Positions 47,818 to 56,536 of a DNA stretch of 64,000 bases are shown here, piece by piece. The DNA comes from Microbacterium sp. H1-D42. GTDB taxonomy: Bacteria; Actinomycetota; Actinomycetes; Actinomycetales; Microbacteriaceae. A program made the translations under genes and the position numbers. How positions within the stretch are numbered: the stretch's first letter is position 1; each line of letters starts with the position of its first letter. Under the pieces are notes generated by a model. The model saw nothing but the letters and a program-made list of their open reading frames with translations, made no database searches and was not told the DNA's origin. The DNA is taken from the NCBI RefSeq assembly GCF_022637555.1, contig NZ_CP093342.1, positions 992,001-1,056,000 of the forward strand, read 5' to 3'.

Positions 47818-48519
47818 ATGACTGACCTGATCGACACCACAGAGATGTACCTGCGCACCATCCTCGAACTCGAGGAGGAGAACATCGTGCCGCTGCGCGC
47901 GCGGATCTCGGAGCGACTCGGTCACTCCGGTCCCACGGTGTCGCAGACGGTGGGGCGCATGGAGCGCGACGGACTCGTCGTCGTCTCAGAGGACCGCCGT
48001 CTCGAACTCACCGACGCCGGGCGGCGCAAGGCCGTCGACGTCATGCGCAAGCACCGCCTTGCGGAGCGCCTGCTCTCGGATGTGATCGGTCTGGACTGGG
48101 CGTACGTGCACGACGAGGCCTGCCGCTGGGAGCACGTGATGAGCGAACAGGTCGAGCGCCGCCTGGTCGAGCTGCTCGGGCATCCGACCGAATCTCCCTA
48201 CGGCAACCCGATCCCAGGGCTCGACCAGCTCGGCGACATCGCGACGCCGGCGTTCGACGAGGGCGTCATCGGTCTCGTGAAGAAGCTGGATGCCGATGGC
48301 GGGCCGATCCAGGGCACCGTTCGCCGCCTTGCCGAGCCGGCTCAGGTCGACCCAGAGCTGCTGGAGCAGCTGCGCGATGCGGGCGTCGTGCCCGGCGCGA
48401 AGGGGGAGTACTGCTACAGCGAGGGATACGTGCTGATCCAGATGGAGGGCAGGGAAGAGGGTCTCGAGCTGCCCGTCGAACTCGCTTCGCACATCTTTCT
48501 TGTCGGATCGAACGCCTGA
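47818..48519 (+). CDS. Metal-dependent repressor of the DtxR/IdeR family
   Basis: A 233-residue iron-dependent regulator: helix-turn-helix (about 20-60, RISERLGHSGPTVSQTVGRMERDGLV), dimerisation/metal domain (metal ligands in C102-E-H-type DEACRWEHVMSEQVERRL and H pairs), and a C-terminal SH3-like domain. The Cys-Glu-His set favours Fe2+ sensing (IdeR/DtxR) over a manganese-only MntR. GGAGGGG precedes the ATG. It is divergent from serC. Confidence 0.9.
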   Translation: MTDLIDTTEMYLRTILELEEENIVPLRARISERLGHSGPTVSQTVGRMERDGLVVVSEDRRLELTDAGRRKAVDVMRKHRLAERLLSDVIGLDWAYVHDEACRWEHVMSEQVERRLVELLGHPTESPYGNPIPGLDQLGDIATPAFDEGVIGLVKKLDADGGPIQGTVRRLAEPAQVDPELLEQLRDAGVVPGAKGEYCYSEGYVLIQMEGREEGLELPVELASHIFLVGSNA

Positions 48520-48766
48520 TCAGCCTGCATTTCCCGCGGAGTTGAGGGGATTGCCAGGTTGTGAGGGTGACAGAAACGTTATCTTCCGGTAACGTCGGTG
48601 AAGTCCTCGGCGACGAAGCCCGCCGTTGACAATCGCGAAGGTTGCCTCCCCGGCTCATCGCCTTCGCGAGTAGTTCGCACAACGTGCCGTGTCATGCGTG
48701 CCCGAGAATCGACATTGCTGATGAGTCGGCGCTTACCCGAGCGCGGAGGCGCAGGAGGAATCCCTT
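48520..48766 (+). other. 247-bp leader region of the M23 peptidase gene
   Basis: No coding potential is convincing here. A 9-bp hairpin TCGCGAAGG/CCTTCGCGA (48633-48641 with 48661-48669) and a smaller one ACGTTA/TAACGT upstream are present. Cell-wall hydrolase genes of actinobacteria often have long regulated leaders, but I could not match this one to the c-di-AMP (ydaO) riboswitch consensus. Confidence 0.4.
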
Positions 48767-49579
48767 TTGGCCGCAGATATTGTCACGACCGAGACAGCTG
48801 AAGACAAGAAGCCCGCACGAGGCCGTGCGCCTCGCAGGGGCCGCGCCAGCGTGAAGCCGATGCGGACTGTCGCGATCTTCGCAGCAGTGAGTGCACTGGT
48901 CGCAGCCGTCGCCCTGCCGGCCTACGCCGCCACCAATCCGGTGGACGCGGGGGCGACGACCCTGCAGCAGATGGCGGTCAGCGACGCACAGTCGCTCGTC
49001 GTCGCGTCTGAGGCCACCGCTGCTCCGATGGACCGCGGTACGTACTCCGCGACCACGCCTGAGGAGATCGCCAAGAAGAAGGCAGAGGCAGCCGCGAAGG
49101 CGCGTGCCGCAGCCGCGGCCCGCGTGGCATCCACCAACAGCGGTGGCAGTCTGAGCGATGCTGACCTGCGCCTTGTCGCCGCCGGCTCCGGCGCCGTGCG
49201 CTACCCGCTCCCGCAGGGCTCCTACTACGTCAGCCGCACGCTCGGCAGCGGCCACAACGGCGCCGACATGGTCGCACCGGCCGGCACCCCGATCTTCGCC
49301 GCTGCAGGTGGCGTGGTGCGCATCTCGTCCGAGAGCCACTACGGCTACGGCGTCGCCGTCGTGATCGACTCCGTCGTCGGCGGACAGCGCGTCTCGACCC
49401 TCTACGGTCACATGACCAACGGCACCCGCGCCGTGCAGGCCGGCCAGACGGTCTCGGCCGGCCAGTTCATCGGCAAGGTCGGAAACACCGGTCGTTCCTA
49501 CGGTGCGCACCTGCACTTCGAGGTCAAGGTCAACGGATCGCTGGTCGAGCCCATCGGCTGGCTGCGCGTCAACGCCTGA
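48767..49579 (+). CDS. Secreted M23 (LytM-type) peptidoglycan endopeptidase
   Basis: A 270-residue exported protein with a basic N-terminus and signal/anchor helix (about 28-49), an Ala/Lys-rich helical spacer (about 100-125), and a C-terminal M23 domain with the zinc motifs HNGAD (HxxxD) and HLHFEV. It should cleave peptidoglycan crosslinks in cell growth or division. TTG start at 48767, with GGAGGAA 8 bp upstream. Confidence 0.9.
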   Translation: MAADIVTTETAEDKKPARGRAPRRGRASVKPMRTVAIFAAVSALVAAVALPAYAATNPVDAGATTLQQMAVSDAQSLVVASEATAAPMDRGTYSATTPEEIAKKKAEAAAKARAAAAARVASTNSGGSLSDADLRLVAAGSGAVRYPLPQGSYYVSRTLGSGHNGADMVAPAGTPIFAAAGGVVRISSESHYGYGVAVVIDSVVGGQRVSTLYGHMTNGTRAVQAGQTVSAGQFIGKVGNTGRSYGAHLHFEVKVNGSLVEPIGWLRVNA

Positions 49580-49672
49580 CCCGACACGCTCCGCGGGGTT
49601 CACCCGCAGTTCCCTCGCTGTCCAGCCCGATGGGCTACCCTGAACGCGTCGTCGTACGGGCAGGAGAAGCCG

Positions 49673-49783
49673 ATGGAACCGATACCGGGCATCCGCACCA
49701 TGGATGCGCTCGGTGGTCTGTTCCTTCGGCAACGTCCGCAGGGGCGGTTCGGCGTTGCCGAGCCCGAATGGCGCTGTCACTAG
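49673..49783 (+). CDS. 36-codon leader-type small ORF ending inside a terminator
   Basis: The frame MEPIPGIRTMDALGGLFLRQ... ends EPEWRCH. AGGAGA lies 5 bp before the ATG, and a -10 TACCCT lies at 49636-49641. The TAG stop codon (49781-49783) is in the loop of an intrinsic terminator, so a ribosome at the end of the frame would sit on the hairpin. It may be a leader peptide or a genuine small protein; I do not recognise it. Confidence 0.5.
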   Translation: MEPIPGIRTMDALGGLFLRQRPQGRFGVAEPEWRCH

Positions 49784-49796
49784 ACAGCGCCTTTTT
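49770..49796 (+). terminator. Intrinsic terminator with U-tract, attenuator candidate
   Basis: A perfect 9-bp stem GGCGCTGTC/GACAGCGCC with loop ACTA is followed by TTTTT, rare in this GC-rich genome. Just upstream, 49757-49761 can pair either with 49746-49753 (GGTTCGGC/GCCGAGCC) or with 49726-49734 (TCGGCAACG/CGTTGCCGA), two exclusive structures. Confidence 0.85.
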
Positions 49797-49884
49797 CGTC
49801 CCTGCAGTCGCCTGCTGTCTGTGTGGCGTCGTGTGAGTCGAGAGTGCCGGGAAGCCATCCCGGCGGATCGAGAGGATGACGACG

Positions 49885-50382
49885 ATGCGCACACTGGTCC
49901 TGAATGCCGGATACGAGCCGCTCACGGTGGTCTCGTTCAAGCGAGCCCTCGTGCTTGTGATGAATGACAAGGCGAGCGTGATCGAACATGTCGAGGACGA
50001 TCCCGTCAGAGCCGGCAGAAATGCCTATGACCGTCCGGTCGTGATCCTGCTCACCCGCTATGTCAGAGTGCCGTCAGCGCGCAGAGTGCCCGTCTCGCGC
50101 CGCGGGGTGCTGCGCCGCGATGATCACCGCTGCGGGTACTGCGGCAAGTCTGCGGCCACGATCGACCACGTCATGCCGCGCTCACGCGGAGGCAGGGACA
50201 GCTGGGAGAACCTGGTCGCGTGCTGCCTGGCATGCAACAACACCAAGAGCGACCGAACTCCGCAGGAGATGGGGTGGGCATTGCGGATGATCCCGCGCCC
50301 GCCGTTCGGCACCGGCTGGACCGTGCGCGGCTCAGAGCGCGGGGATCCGCGGTGGGAGCCGTACCTGGCGCTCGCGGCGTAG
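49885..50382 (+). CDS. HNH endonuclease family protein
   Basis: A 165-residue protein common in actinobacteria beginning MRTLVLNAGYEPLTVVSFKRAL. The HNH nuclease motif is complete: zinc CGYCG, then TIDHVMPRSRGG, N in WENLVACCLACNNTKSD. Its biological role is unknown. The start at 49885 is chosen over the ATG at 49876 because AGAGGA is correctly spaced only for the former. It lies downstream of the attenuator-like region. Confidence 0.85.
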   Translation: MRTLVLNAGYEPLTVVSFKRALVLVMNDKASVIEHVEDDPVRAGRNAYDRPVVILLTRYVRVPSARRVPVSRRGVLRRDDHRCGYCGKSAATIDHVMPRSRGGRDSWENLVACCLACNNTKSDRTPQEMGWALRMIPRPPFGTGWTVRGSERGDPRWEPYLALAA

Positions 50383-50412
50383 GTGCCCTCGGGCGGCCAG
50401 CTACGGCGCAAG

Positions 50413-50486
50413 TGCCCCCGACAGGATTCGAACCTGCGACCTGCCCTTTAGGAGAGGGCCGCTCTATCCGACTGAGCTACGAAGGC
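50413..50486 (-). tRNA. tRNA-Arg (anticodon CCT)
   Basis: A 74-nt cloverleaf on the minus strand: acceptor GCCTTCG/CGGGGGC, anticodon loop CTCCTAA in the stem GCCCT/AGGGC, T-loop GTTCGAATC. Reads AGG codons, rare in this GC-rich genome. Confidence 0.96.
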
Positions 50487-50522
50487 GCCCGTCAAGTCTA
50501 ACGGTGCCGAGCGGCAGACGAA

Positions 50523-50556
50523 CGATGGCCGGGGTCCCACAGGACCACGGCCATCG
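50523..50556 (-). terminator. Terminator after lsr2
   Basis: An 8-bp outer stem CGATGGCC/GGCCATCG with an inner GTCC/GGAC stem lies 12 bp after the lsr2 stop codon. Confidence 0.65.
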
Positions 50557-50567
50557 AAAGAGCGACG

Positions 50568-50909
50568 TCAGTGCGCGGCGTTGTATGCCTCGACCACGTC
50601 TGCGGCGATGCGACCGCGCTCGTTCACCTCGAGGCCCTGTTCCTTCGCCCATGAGCGAATGGCCGCGGAATCCGAATTGCGCGCGGCCCGACGACGCGGA
50701 GCGTTCGGACGGGCAGCGGATGCCGTCGCGCGGCGCCCTGCCTTGATGTAAGGGTCGAGCGCATTCCGCAGCTCGTCTGCGTGGGCATTCGTCAGATCGA
50801 TCTCATAAGCGATGCCGCCCAGCGAGAAATGGACTGTTTCCCCCTCGCCGACCTCGAGAAGCGTTCCGTCGATGTCGTCAACCAGCTGGTGCACAATTCT
50901 TCTAGCCAT
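50568..50909 (-). CDS. lsr2: Lsr2-family nucleoid-associated protein
   Basis: A 113-residue xenogeneic silencer. The N-terminal oligomerisation domain (1-60, MARRIVHQLVDDIDGTL) and the C-terminal AT-hook-like DNA-binding domain with R-G-R (VNERGRIAADVVEAY) are present; it binds AT-rich DNA and silences foreign genes. A -10 TATCGT (50917-50922) lies seven bases before the ATG. The region upstream (50910-51013) is unusually AT-rich, as if Lsr2 binds its own promoter. Confidence 0.93.
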   Translation of the reverse strand: MARRIVHQLVDDIDGTLLEVGEGETVHFSLGGIAYEIDLTNAHADELRNALDPYIKAGRRATASAARPNAPRRRAARNSDSAAIRSWAKEQGLEVNERGRIAADVVEAYNAAH

Positions 50910-51013
50910 GCCGAATACGATATTGGCGGGCGAAGAAAATGGCAATCGGTCACACACATTCTCAGCTGATATGTATATTCATCGGCCTATTCAGGTGCCG
51001 CTGCATTCTGCAG

Positions 51014-51955
51014 TCAGGGAAGCAATCCCATGCGCCGGGCCCGAGCCACCGCCGCATGCCGTGTGGACGCATCGAGCTTCGACATCGCGGTTCCCAGATA
51101 CGCCTTGACCGTGCCCTCGCGCAGGCCGAGGTCCGACGCGATCTCGTTGTTGGTGGCACCCATCGCAGCGCAGGCGAGCACATCCATTTCGCGGGGAGAC
51201 AGGCGCACCGTCTGCACGGGTTCGGTCGGCGGCGCCGACTCCGCCCCCGCGAGTCCGAGCAGACGTCGCTCGACGGATTCGATGCGTCCGCGCAGCGCGT
51301 CGTCCGTGAGCGCCGCCGCGATGCTGCGCAATTCGGCGAAGCTCTCTCGCAGGTCCTCGCGCTGTGTGGCGTCGAGTGCAGGTGCCGGGGTGCTCGCCTT
51401 CACCCGCCGGTCGACCTCGTCGCGCACGCGCAGCTCTGCGCCGATCCGCTGTGCCACTCCCATCGCAGGGGCAGTCGTCACTCCGCCGATCTGGGATTCC
51501 TCCCAGGCGCCGGCGTAGAGCACACCGCGCGGACGGCCATCGACGACGATCGGCAGCGCCAGCAGGGTGCGCAGTCCCTCTCCCAACACGAACACGTCGT
51601 AGTCGTGCGTGATGTGCGGCGAGGTGCGGTAGTCGTTCGTCATGCGCGGCCGAAGCTCGATCATCGCGCGGCCGCCGAGGCCGCGTTCCGGGCGCACGTG
51701 CAGGCCGTGCAGGCTGCTGGTGCGATTGCCGATGATGGTTGTGACCGATACCGCACCGTGGTCGATGAGCCCGCCGAATGCCACCGGGAAGCGGGTGCGC
51801 TGAGCCAGCTCGCGCACTCCATCGGCGACGAGCTGCTCCACGGAATCGATCCGCTCGGACGTTCTCAAACGATTACCAGCTTTCGGGGGTGACCACTTCG
51901 CCCACCCGTTTCGTAGCGTCGACCTTATCACCCGCCGGTGTCGTGGCGTCTTCAC
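51014..51955 (-). CDS. LuxR-type transcriptional regulator with GAF domain
   Basis: A 313-residue regulator: GAF-like sensor (about 45-175; GERGLGGRAM and LLALPIVVDGRPRGVLYAG), helical linker, and C-terminal LuxR helix-turn-helix (about 248-312; LSPREMDVLACAAMGATNNEIASDLGLREGTVKAYL). The first 35 residues look non-conserved, so a later start, for example near the codon for VEQLV, is possible. Ligand and targets unknown. Confidence 0.83.
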   Translation of the reverse strand: MKTPRHRRVIRSTLRNGWAKWSPPKAGNRLRTSERIDSVEQLVADGVRELAQRTRFPVAFGGLIDHGAVSVTTIIGNRTSSLHGLHVRPERGLGGRAMIELRPRMTNDYRTSPHITHDYDVFVLGEGLRTLLALPIVVDGRPRGVLYAGAWEESQIGGVTTAPAMGVAQRIGAELRVRDEVDRRVKASTPAPALDATQREDLRESFAELRSIAAALTDDALRGRIESVERRLLGLAGAESAPPTEPVQTVRLSPREMDVLACAAMGATNNEIASDLGLREGTVKAYLGTAMSKLDASTRHAAVARARRMGLLP

Positions 51956-52095
51956 GGACAGGCCGCGAGAGGCACCGTGACAGGGCGGAGCATTGTCGAA
52001 TTCGCCACTCAGAATGATTCCGACTGGTTAGGAGGATGCAGCCTTCATTCACCGGCCTGATGTCGGTGTTGTTCCGTTTGTCGCCTCATTGCCGC

Positions 52096-52130
52096 AGCGG
52101 ACCCCGGCGGCCTACTCGCCGGGGTCCGCT
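52096..52130 (-). terminator. Terminator after the alkyltransferase-like gene
   Basis: A perfect 13-bp stem AGCGGACCCCGGC/GCCGGGGTCCGCT (52096-52108 with 52118-52130) lies 3 bp beyond the minus-strand gene end. Confidence 0.85.
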
Positions 52131-52133
52131 CGT

Positions 52134-52661
52134 TCACGATCTCGAACCGGCTTCGCGTTCGAGATCGAGCAGGAAGCGCTTGCGCTCGGGGTGTGCACCG
52201 TAATGCCCAGGAGTCCCGTCCGAGCGGATCACCCGGTGCACCGGCACGATCACCGAGAACGGAGTGAGTCGGCACGCGGTGCCAACGGCACGCGCCGCGC
52301 CAGGACTGCCGGCGACGATCGCCACCTCGCCATAGCTCATCGTCTCGCCCCAAGGGATCTCGCACACCGATTCCAGCGCGGCTCGCGCAAAGCCATCGAT
52401 GAGCCGCCAATCGAACGACAGATGCTCATCGAAGCGGATCGGCTCGCCCTCGAAGTACGCCGCGAGCAGATGGGCGAGTGCGTCGGCTGCGCCGGCATCG
52501 TGATCGATCGTGGCACCCAGCCGCCTGATGAAGCTTTCCAGCAGCCAGGGCACATTCGGGTCCTCGGCCTCGGACAGATCGAAGCCGACGATCCCGGTAT
52601 CCGAGAACACAGCTAGCGCATGGCCGAACGGTGTCGGCACGAAGTCGTATCGGAAACTCAT
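52134..52661 (-). CDS. Ogt-like DNA alkyltransferase homologue lacking the catalytic Cys
   Basis: A 175-residue protein with the fold of O6-methylguanine-DNA methyltransferases (DNA-binding segment IPWGETMSYGEVAIVAGSPGAARAVG, including the arginine finger region). The active-site motif PCHRV reads PVHRV, with Val141 in place of Cys; alkyltransferase-like (ATL) proteins usually have Trp. It should bind alkylated bases without repairing them, perhaps flagging them for excision repair. An inactivated remnant is the alternative, but the rest of the protein is well preserved. Confidence 0.87.
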   Translation of the reverse strand: MSFRYDFVPTPFGHALAVFSDTGIVGFDLSEAEDPNVPWLLESFIRRLGATIDHDAGAADALAHLLAAYFEGEPIRFDEHLSFDWRLIDGFARAALESVCEIPWGETMSYGEVAIVAGSPGAARAVGTACRLTPFSVIVPVHRVIRSDGTPGHYGAHPERKRFLLDLEREAGSRS

Positions 52662-52828
52662 GCCCCCATCCTCGCGCCGGCGCTGACATCAGGTGACCGC
52701 GATCCCGGCATCGGTGGACAAGTCGTGGAAAGCGCCGGTTGTGCAGAAGAAGTCGCTTCGCCTGCCGGAATCGCCGCGACTCGGCCAGGGATACGCGGTG
52801 CAGCGTCCGGGCCGCTTAGGCTGGCCAT

Positions 52829-55800
52829 GTGTGGCGACGAGATGCGAAAGGCGCCGAGGAAGCGGGAACAGAGCCCGCGGTGAGGCTCGGCGATCTGAGC
52901 GACTCCTCGACCGGGGTCGACATCGCGCACGCAGCCGAGGCCACGCGCACATCGCTGCGGGCGCAGTCGGCGGATCTCGGCGGTGCATCGCCACTGGTGA
53001 CGTTCGTGGATGCCGTCGATGCCGGCATCGACATCTCGAAGGCCCACCCCGGCAGTCTTCCGCAGTTCATCACCGGACGCTCCACGCTGCTGTCCAATCT
53101 CTTCCGCGATGAGGTCGGGCTGCGCACGGCGCGTCTGGCGGCAGAGCGGATCACCACCCGCAACACGGAACTGCGCACTGTGCGCGGCATCGATGCGGTG
53201 CGGCTGGCTGTCGGCATCGCTCGGTGGCGGCTCGGCGGGGTGGAGTTCTCCGCGCCGGTGCTGTTGCGCCCGCTGGCCATCCGCCGGCACCATGCGGACT
53301 TCGAGCTGAAGCTGCAGGGCGCGTTCGAAGTGAACCCCGAGCTGGTCCGCGTCGCCCGCGAGCACTTCGGCATCGACCTCGATCCGACCGCTCTCGCCGC
53401 GCTTGCCTACGATGCCGGCATCTTCAAGCCGCAGCCGGTCATCGACCAATTGCGCGCACTGACCCACACCATCGACACGTTCGCCGTGCATCCGCGTCTG
53501 GTGGTCTCGACTTTCGCCGACGTCGCGGGCGCCATGGTGCGCGACATGGTCGACCTCGACCACCCGGTGCTGAACGCGCTCGGCGGCCATGCCGACGACC
53601 GTGAGCAGGTGACGGCGCACCGCGAGGTGCCCAAGGTCGCAGGGCCCGATGATCGAGCGCCGGCATCCGAGGGGCTGCTGCTCGATGCCGATGCCGAGCA
53701 GGAGGACGTGCTGGCGCGCATAGCGGCCGGCCACTCGCTGGTCGTCTCGACGCTTCCAGGCACCGGGGGCACGCAGACGGTGATCAACGCACTCGGTGCG
53801 TTCGTGCGCGCCGGCAAGCGTGTGCTCGTCGTGTCAGCCCGGCGATCGACTCTCGACGGCGTGACGCATCGACTCGCCGGGATCGGGCTCGACGGACTCG
53901 CCGTCTCGCCATCGGCCACGCGCCGCGACCTCATCAAGGCCATCGCCCGCAGCGAGAAGGTGACTCAGCCGAAGGCGACCGAGGTCGACGAGGCGCTGGT
54001 GCGCCTGCGCGCCGTGCTGCGCGACTACCGGTCAGCGCTGACCGAACCGGTCGGACGCACGGGGGCATCCGTCCTCGATGCGACACGACACCTGACCAGA
54101 CTCGCTCTGCTGCCGGTGCCGCCGTCGACCGGTGCTCGGCTGTCGATGGCCGCACTCGAGAACCTCGCCGGGGATCGGCGTGACGCCGCGCTGGCGCTGA
54201 CTCGGGCCGCGCGCCTTGGCGAGTTCCGCTTCGGCCCAGACGATTCGCCCTGGTACGGCGTGAGCTTCGACAGTGCCGAGGCGGCGCAGCAGGCGCATGC
54301 GCTGGCCGGGCGCCTGCACAGCACGGCTGTTCCCGCAGTGCTGGAGCGCGGCTACGAGCTGATCGCACAGACCAGCATGCGTCCCTTCTCGACCATTGAT
54401 GAGCTCGGCGAGTACGTGCGGCTGCTGCAGGGCATCCGCGACTCGCTCGACCGATTCAGCCCGACGGTGTTCGAACGGCCTCTCGGCGAGCTCATCCAGG
54501 CGCACGGATCGCGCCGCGACTCTCCTGGCATGTCGGCGGCGAACCGTCGCCGGCTGAAGAAGCTCGCCCGTGAGTACGTGCGGCCGGGAGCGCATGTGAC
54601 GGAGATGCACGAGGCGCTGCTGCGCATCCAGCAGCAGCGCACGCAGTGGCAGCGCTACGTCGACGCCGGCGTCGCCCCGCAGGTGCCGCTCGGTCTGTCG
54701 GATGTGCACGTCGCGTGGCAGCGGGTGGCCGCCGAGCTCGGTGAACTCGATGCGGCACTCGGCCGCAAGGAGCCCCTGGCATCGCTGCCCGTCGCCCGTC
54801 TGGTGCGCACGCTCTCCGGGCTGGCGGCCCGCTCCGCGGTGTTCGACAACCTGATCGAGCGCACTGAGATCCGCGATGCGCTCAGCGGAGTCGGCTTGCG
54901 ACCGCTGCTTTCCGACCTGTCTGTGCGCCATGTTCCTGAAGAGCGGGTGGCCGATGAGCTGGAGTTCGCGTGGTGGCAGTCGCTGCTCGAACGCGCACTG
55001 CAGGATGATCGGTCGCTGCTCGGGGCGAACACCGCGGTCGTCGACCGTCTGGAGCGCGACTACCGGCTCGTGGATGAGGCGCACACCGCGATGGCGGGGC
55101 CGCTGCTGGCGTGGAACCTTGCCAACCAATGGCGAATCGCGCTCGTCGACGAGCCGGAGCAGGCCGCGAACCTGCGCAAGGCACTGCAGACCGGAGAGGC
55201 GACGACCGCAGAGATCGTGTCGGCAGCCCCCGATCTGATGCGCGTGCTCGCCCCGGTGTGGATCGCCTCGCCCTATGACGTCCCCGCGATCCCGGACTCG
55301 GTCGAATTCGACGCCGTGCTGCTGGTGGATGCCGCAGCGATCAACCTGGCAGAGACCGCCCCGGCGATCCGACGGGCCCGACAGGTCGTGGCCTTCGGCG
55401 ACCCGGTCACCCAGCGCCCCACAGCCTTCACCGTCGCTACCCTTCCCGATGTCGAGTGGGAGCCCGAGGTCGATTTCGACGATGTCTCGGTGTTTGAGCG
55501 TCTTGCAGACCTCTTCCCCGTGGTGACGCTCACTCGCAGCTACCGTGCGGGCGGTGAGGACCTCGCCGAGCTCATCAACGACGCCTTCTACGGCGGTGAG
55601 ATCGTGTCGCTGCCGTGGGCGGGCTCGTATCTCGGACGCGGCAGCCTCACGGTCGACTACGTCGAGGGCGGCGTGGGCGCGCCCGACCCGGAATCCGGTG
55701 CCGTCGAGAGCCCTGATGCCGAGGTCGCGCGCGTCGTCACTCTGGTCGTCGAGCACGCCGTGCACCGCCCCACCGAGACGCTCATGGTCGTCACTGCCAG

Positions 55801-56536
55801 TCGGCGGCATGCCGAGCGGGTGCGTGCGGCCGTGGCATCCGCCTTCGCCGGACGATCCGATGTCGCCGACTTCATCGGACGAGACACGGCTGAGCCATTC
55901 GCAGTGCTGACCCTCGAGGAGTCGGTCGCCGAGAGCCGCGATCGGGTCATCTTCTCGCTCGGCTATGGACTCACCAAGCACGGCCGGGTGCTCAGCGACT
56001 TCGGAGACCTGTCCCAGGACGACGGAGACCGCCTGCTGACCGTCGGCATGACACGTGCCCGTCGATCGATGGTGATCGTCTCGTGCATCCGCCCCTCGTC
56101 CTTCGACGAAGGGCGCCTGGAGCACGGCGCGTCCACGCTCATGTCGATCCTCGGCGGACTCGCCGCCCGCGCACGCGACGCGCGCCTGGAAGACCTGGCC
56201 GACCCGCTCACTCTCGCCCTGGCTCGCGAACTGCGTCGCCTTGGTGCGTCGGTGGATGTCGACTACCGCGGGCTGCTGCCCCTGGTCGCGCAGCACGACG
56301 GCCGAGCCGTCGTCATCGAGTCGGATCCGGAATCACGGGGCGAGTCGCTGCGCGAGAGCCTGCGACTGCGCCCGCAGGTGCTGCGCCGTCTCGGCTGGCA
56401 CTACGTGCGGGTGCACGCCTTCGATCTGTACAGCGACCCGGCAACGGTGGCCCGCCGGATCGCCACAGTCCTCGGCATCGGCGAGAACGCCGTACGCGCC
56501 GAGAACGACACGCAGCCGCTCGATCTCGATGGCTGA
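52829..56536 (+). CDS. Degenerate SF1 helicase/Vsr-nuclease-like protein (1235 aa)
   Basis: The architecture follows Dna2/UPF1-like DUF4011 helicases: an N-terminal domain (1-270), first RecA domain (about 280-420), a long helical insertion (about 440-800), second RecA domain (about 820-1125) and a C-terminal Vsr-like nuclease domain (about 1130-1220). The key motifs are altered. Walker A reads TLPGTGGTQT, with Gly314 in place of the Lys of GPPGTGKTQT. Walker B reads LLVDAAAIN, with D834-A835 instead of DE. The nuclease segment VIESDPESRGESL lacks the G-x-YH hallmark. Motifs III, IV and VI (FGDPVTQRP, LTRSYR, VGMTRARRSMVIV) are recognisable. A binding or scaffold role is likelier than ATP-driven unwinding. 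The GTG start has -10 TAGGCT (52817-52822) six bases upstream; downstream is a small co-translated gene. Confidence 0.85.
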   Translation: MWRRDAKGAEEAGTEPAVRLGDLSDSSTGVDIAHAAEATRTSLRAQSADLGGASPLVTFVDAVDAGIDISKAHPGSLPQFITGRSTLLSNLFRDEVGLRTARLAAERITTRNTELRTVRGIDAVRLAVGIARWRLGGVEFSAPVLLRPLAIRRHHADFELKLQGAFEVNPELVRVAREHFGIDLDPTALAALAYDAGIFKPQPVIDQLRALTHTIDTFAVHPRLVVSTFADVAGAMVRDMVDLDHPVLNALGGHADDREQVTAHREVPKVAGPDDRAPASEGLLLDADAEQEDVLARIAAGHSLVVSTLPGTGGTQTVINALGAFVRAGKRVLVVSARRSTLDGVTHRLAGIGLDGLAVSPSATRRDLIKAIARSEKVTQPKATEVDEALVRLRAVLRDYRSALTEPVGRTGASVLDATRHLTRLALLPVPPSTGARLSMAALENLAGDRRDAALALTRAARLGEFRFGPDDSPWYGVSFDSAEAAQQAHALAGRLHSTAVPAVLERGYELIAQTSMRPFSTIDELGEYVRLLQGIRDSLDRFSPTVFERPLGELIQAHGSRRDSPGMSAANRRRLKKLAREYVRPGAHVTEMHEALLRIQQQRTQWQRYVDAGVAPQVPLGLSDVHVAWQRVAAELGELDAALGRKEPLASLPVARLVRTLSGLAARSAVFDNLIERTEIRDALSGVGLRPLLSDLSVRHVPEERVADELEFAWWQSLLERALQDDRSLLGANTAVVDRLERDYRLVDEAHTAMAGPLLAWNLANQWRIALVDEPEQAANLRKALQTGEATTAEIVSAAPDLMRVLAPVWIASPYDVPAIPDSVEFDAVLLVDAAAINLAETAPAIRRARQVVAFGDPVTQRPTAFTVATLPDVEWEPEVDFDDVSVFERLADLFPVVTLTRSYRAGGEDLAELINDAFYGGEIVSLPWAGSYLGRGSLTVDYVEGGVGAPDPESGAVESPDAEVARVVTLVVEHAVHRPTETLMVVTASRRHAERVRAAVASAFAGRSDVADFIGRDTAEPFAVLTLEESVAESRDRVIFSLGYGLTKHGRVLSDFGDLSQDDGDRLLTVGMTRARRSMVIVSCIRPSSFDEGRLEHGASTLMSILGGLAARARDARLEDLADPLTLALARELRRLGASVDVDYRGLLPLVAQHDGRAVVIESDPESRGESLRESLRLRPQVLRRLGWHYVRVHAFDLYSDPATVARRIATVLGIGENAVRAENDTQPLDLDG

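Noticed and set aside
48520..48766. c-di-AMP (ydaO) riboswitch in front of the M23 gene
   Set aside because: Only simple hairpins are present; I could not match the conserved ydaO segments, so the name is not supported.
52034..52201. Short plus-strand frame starting ATG directly after AGGAGG
   Set aside because: The SD lies immediately against the ATG, with no spacing, and the frame runs antisense into the alkyltransferase-like gene and its terminator.
54032..56296. 754-codon minus-strand frame inside the helicase-like gene
   Set aside because: Shadow frame of the 1235-residue gene, whose motifs are recognisable on the plus strand.
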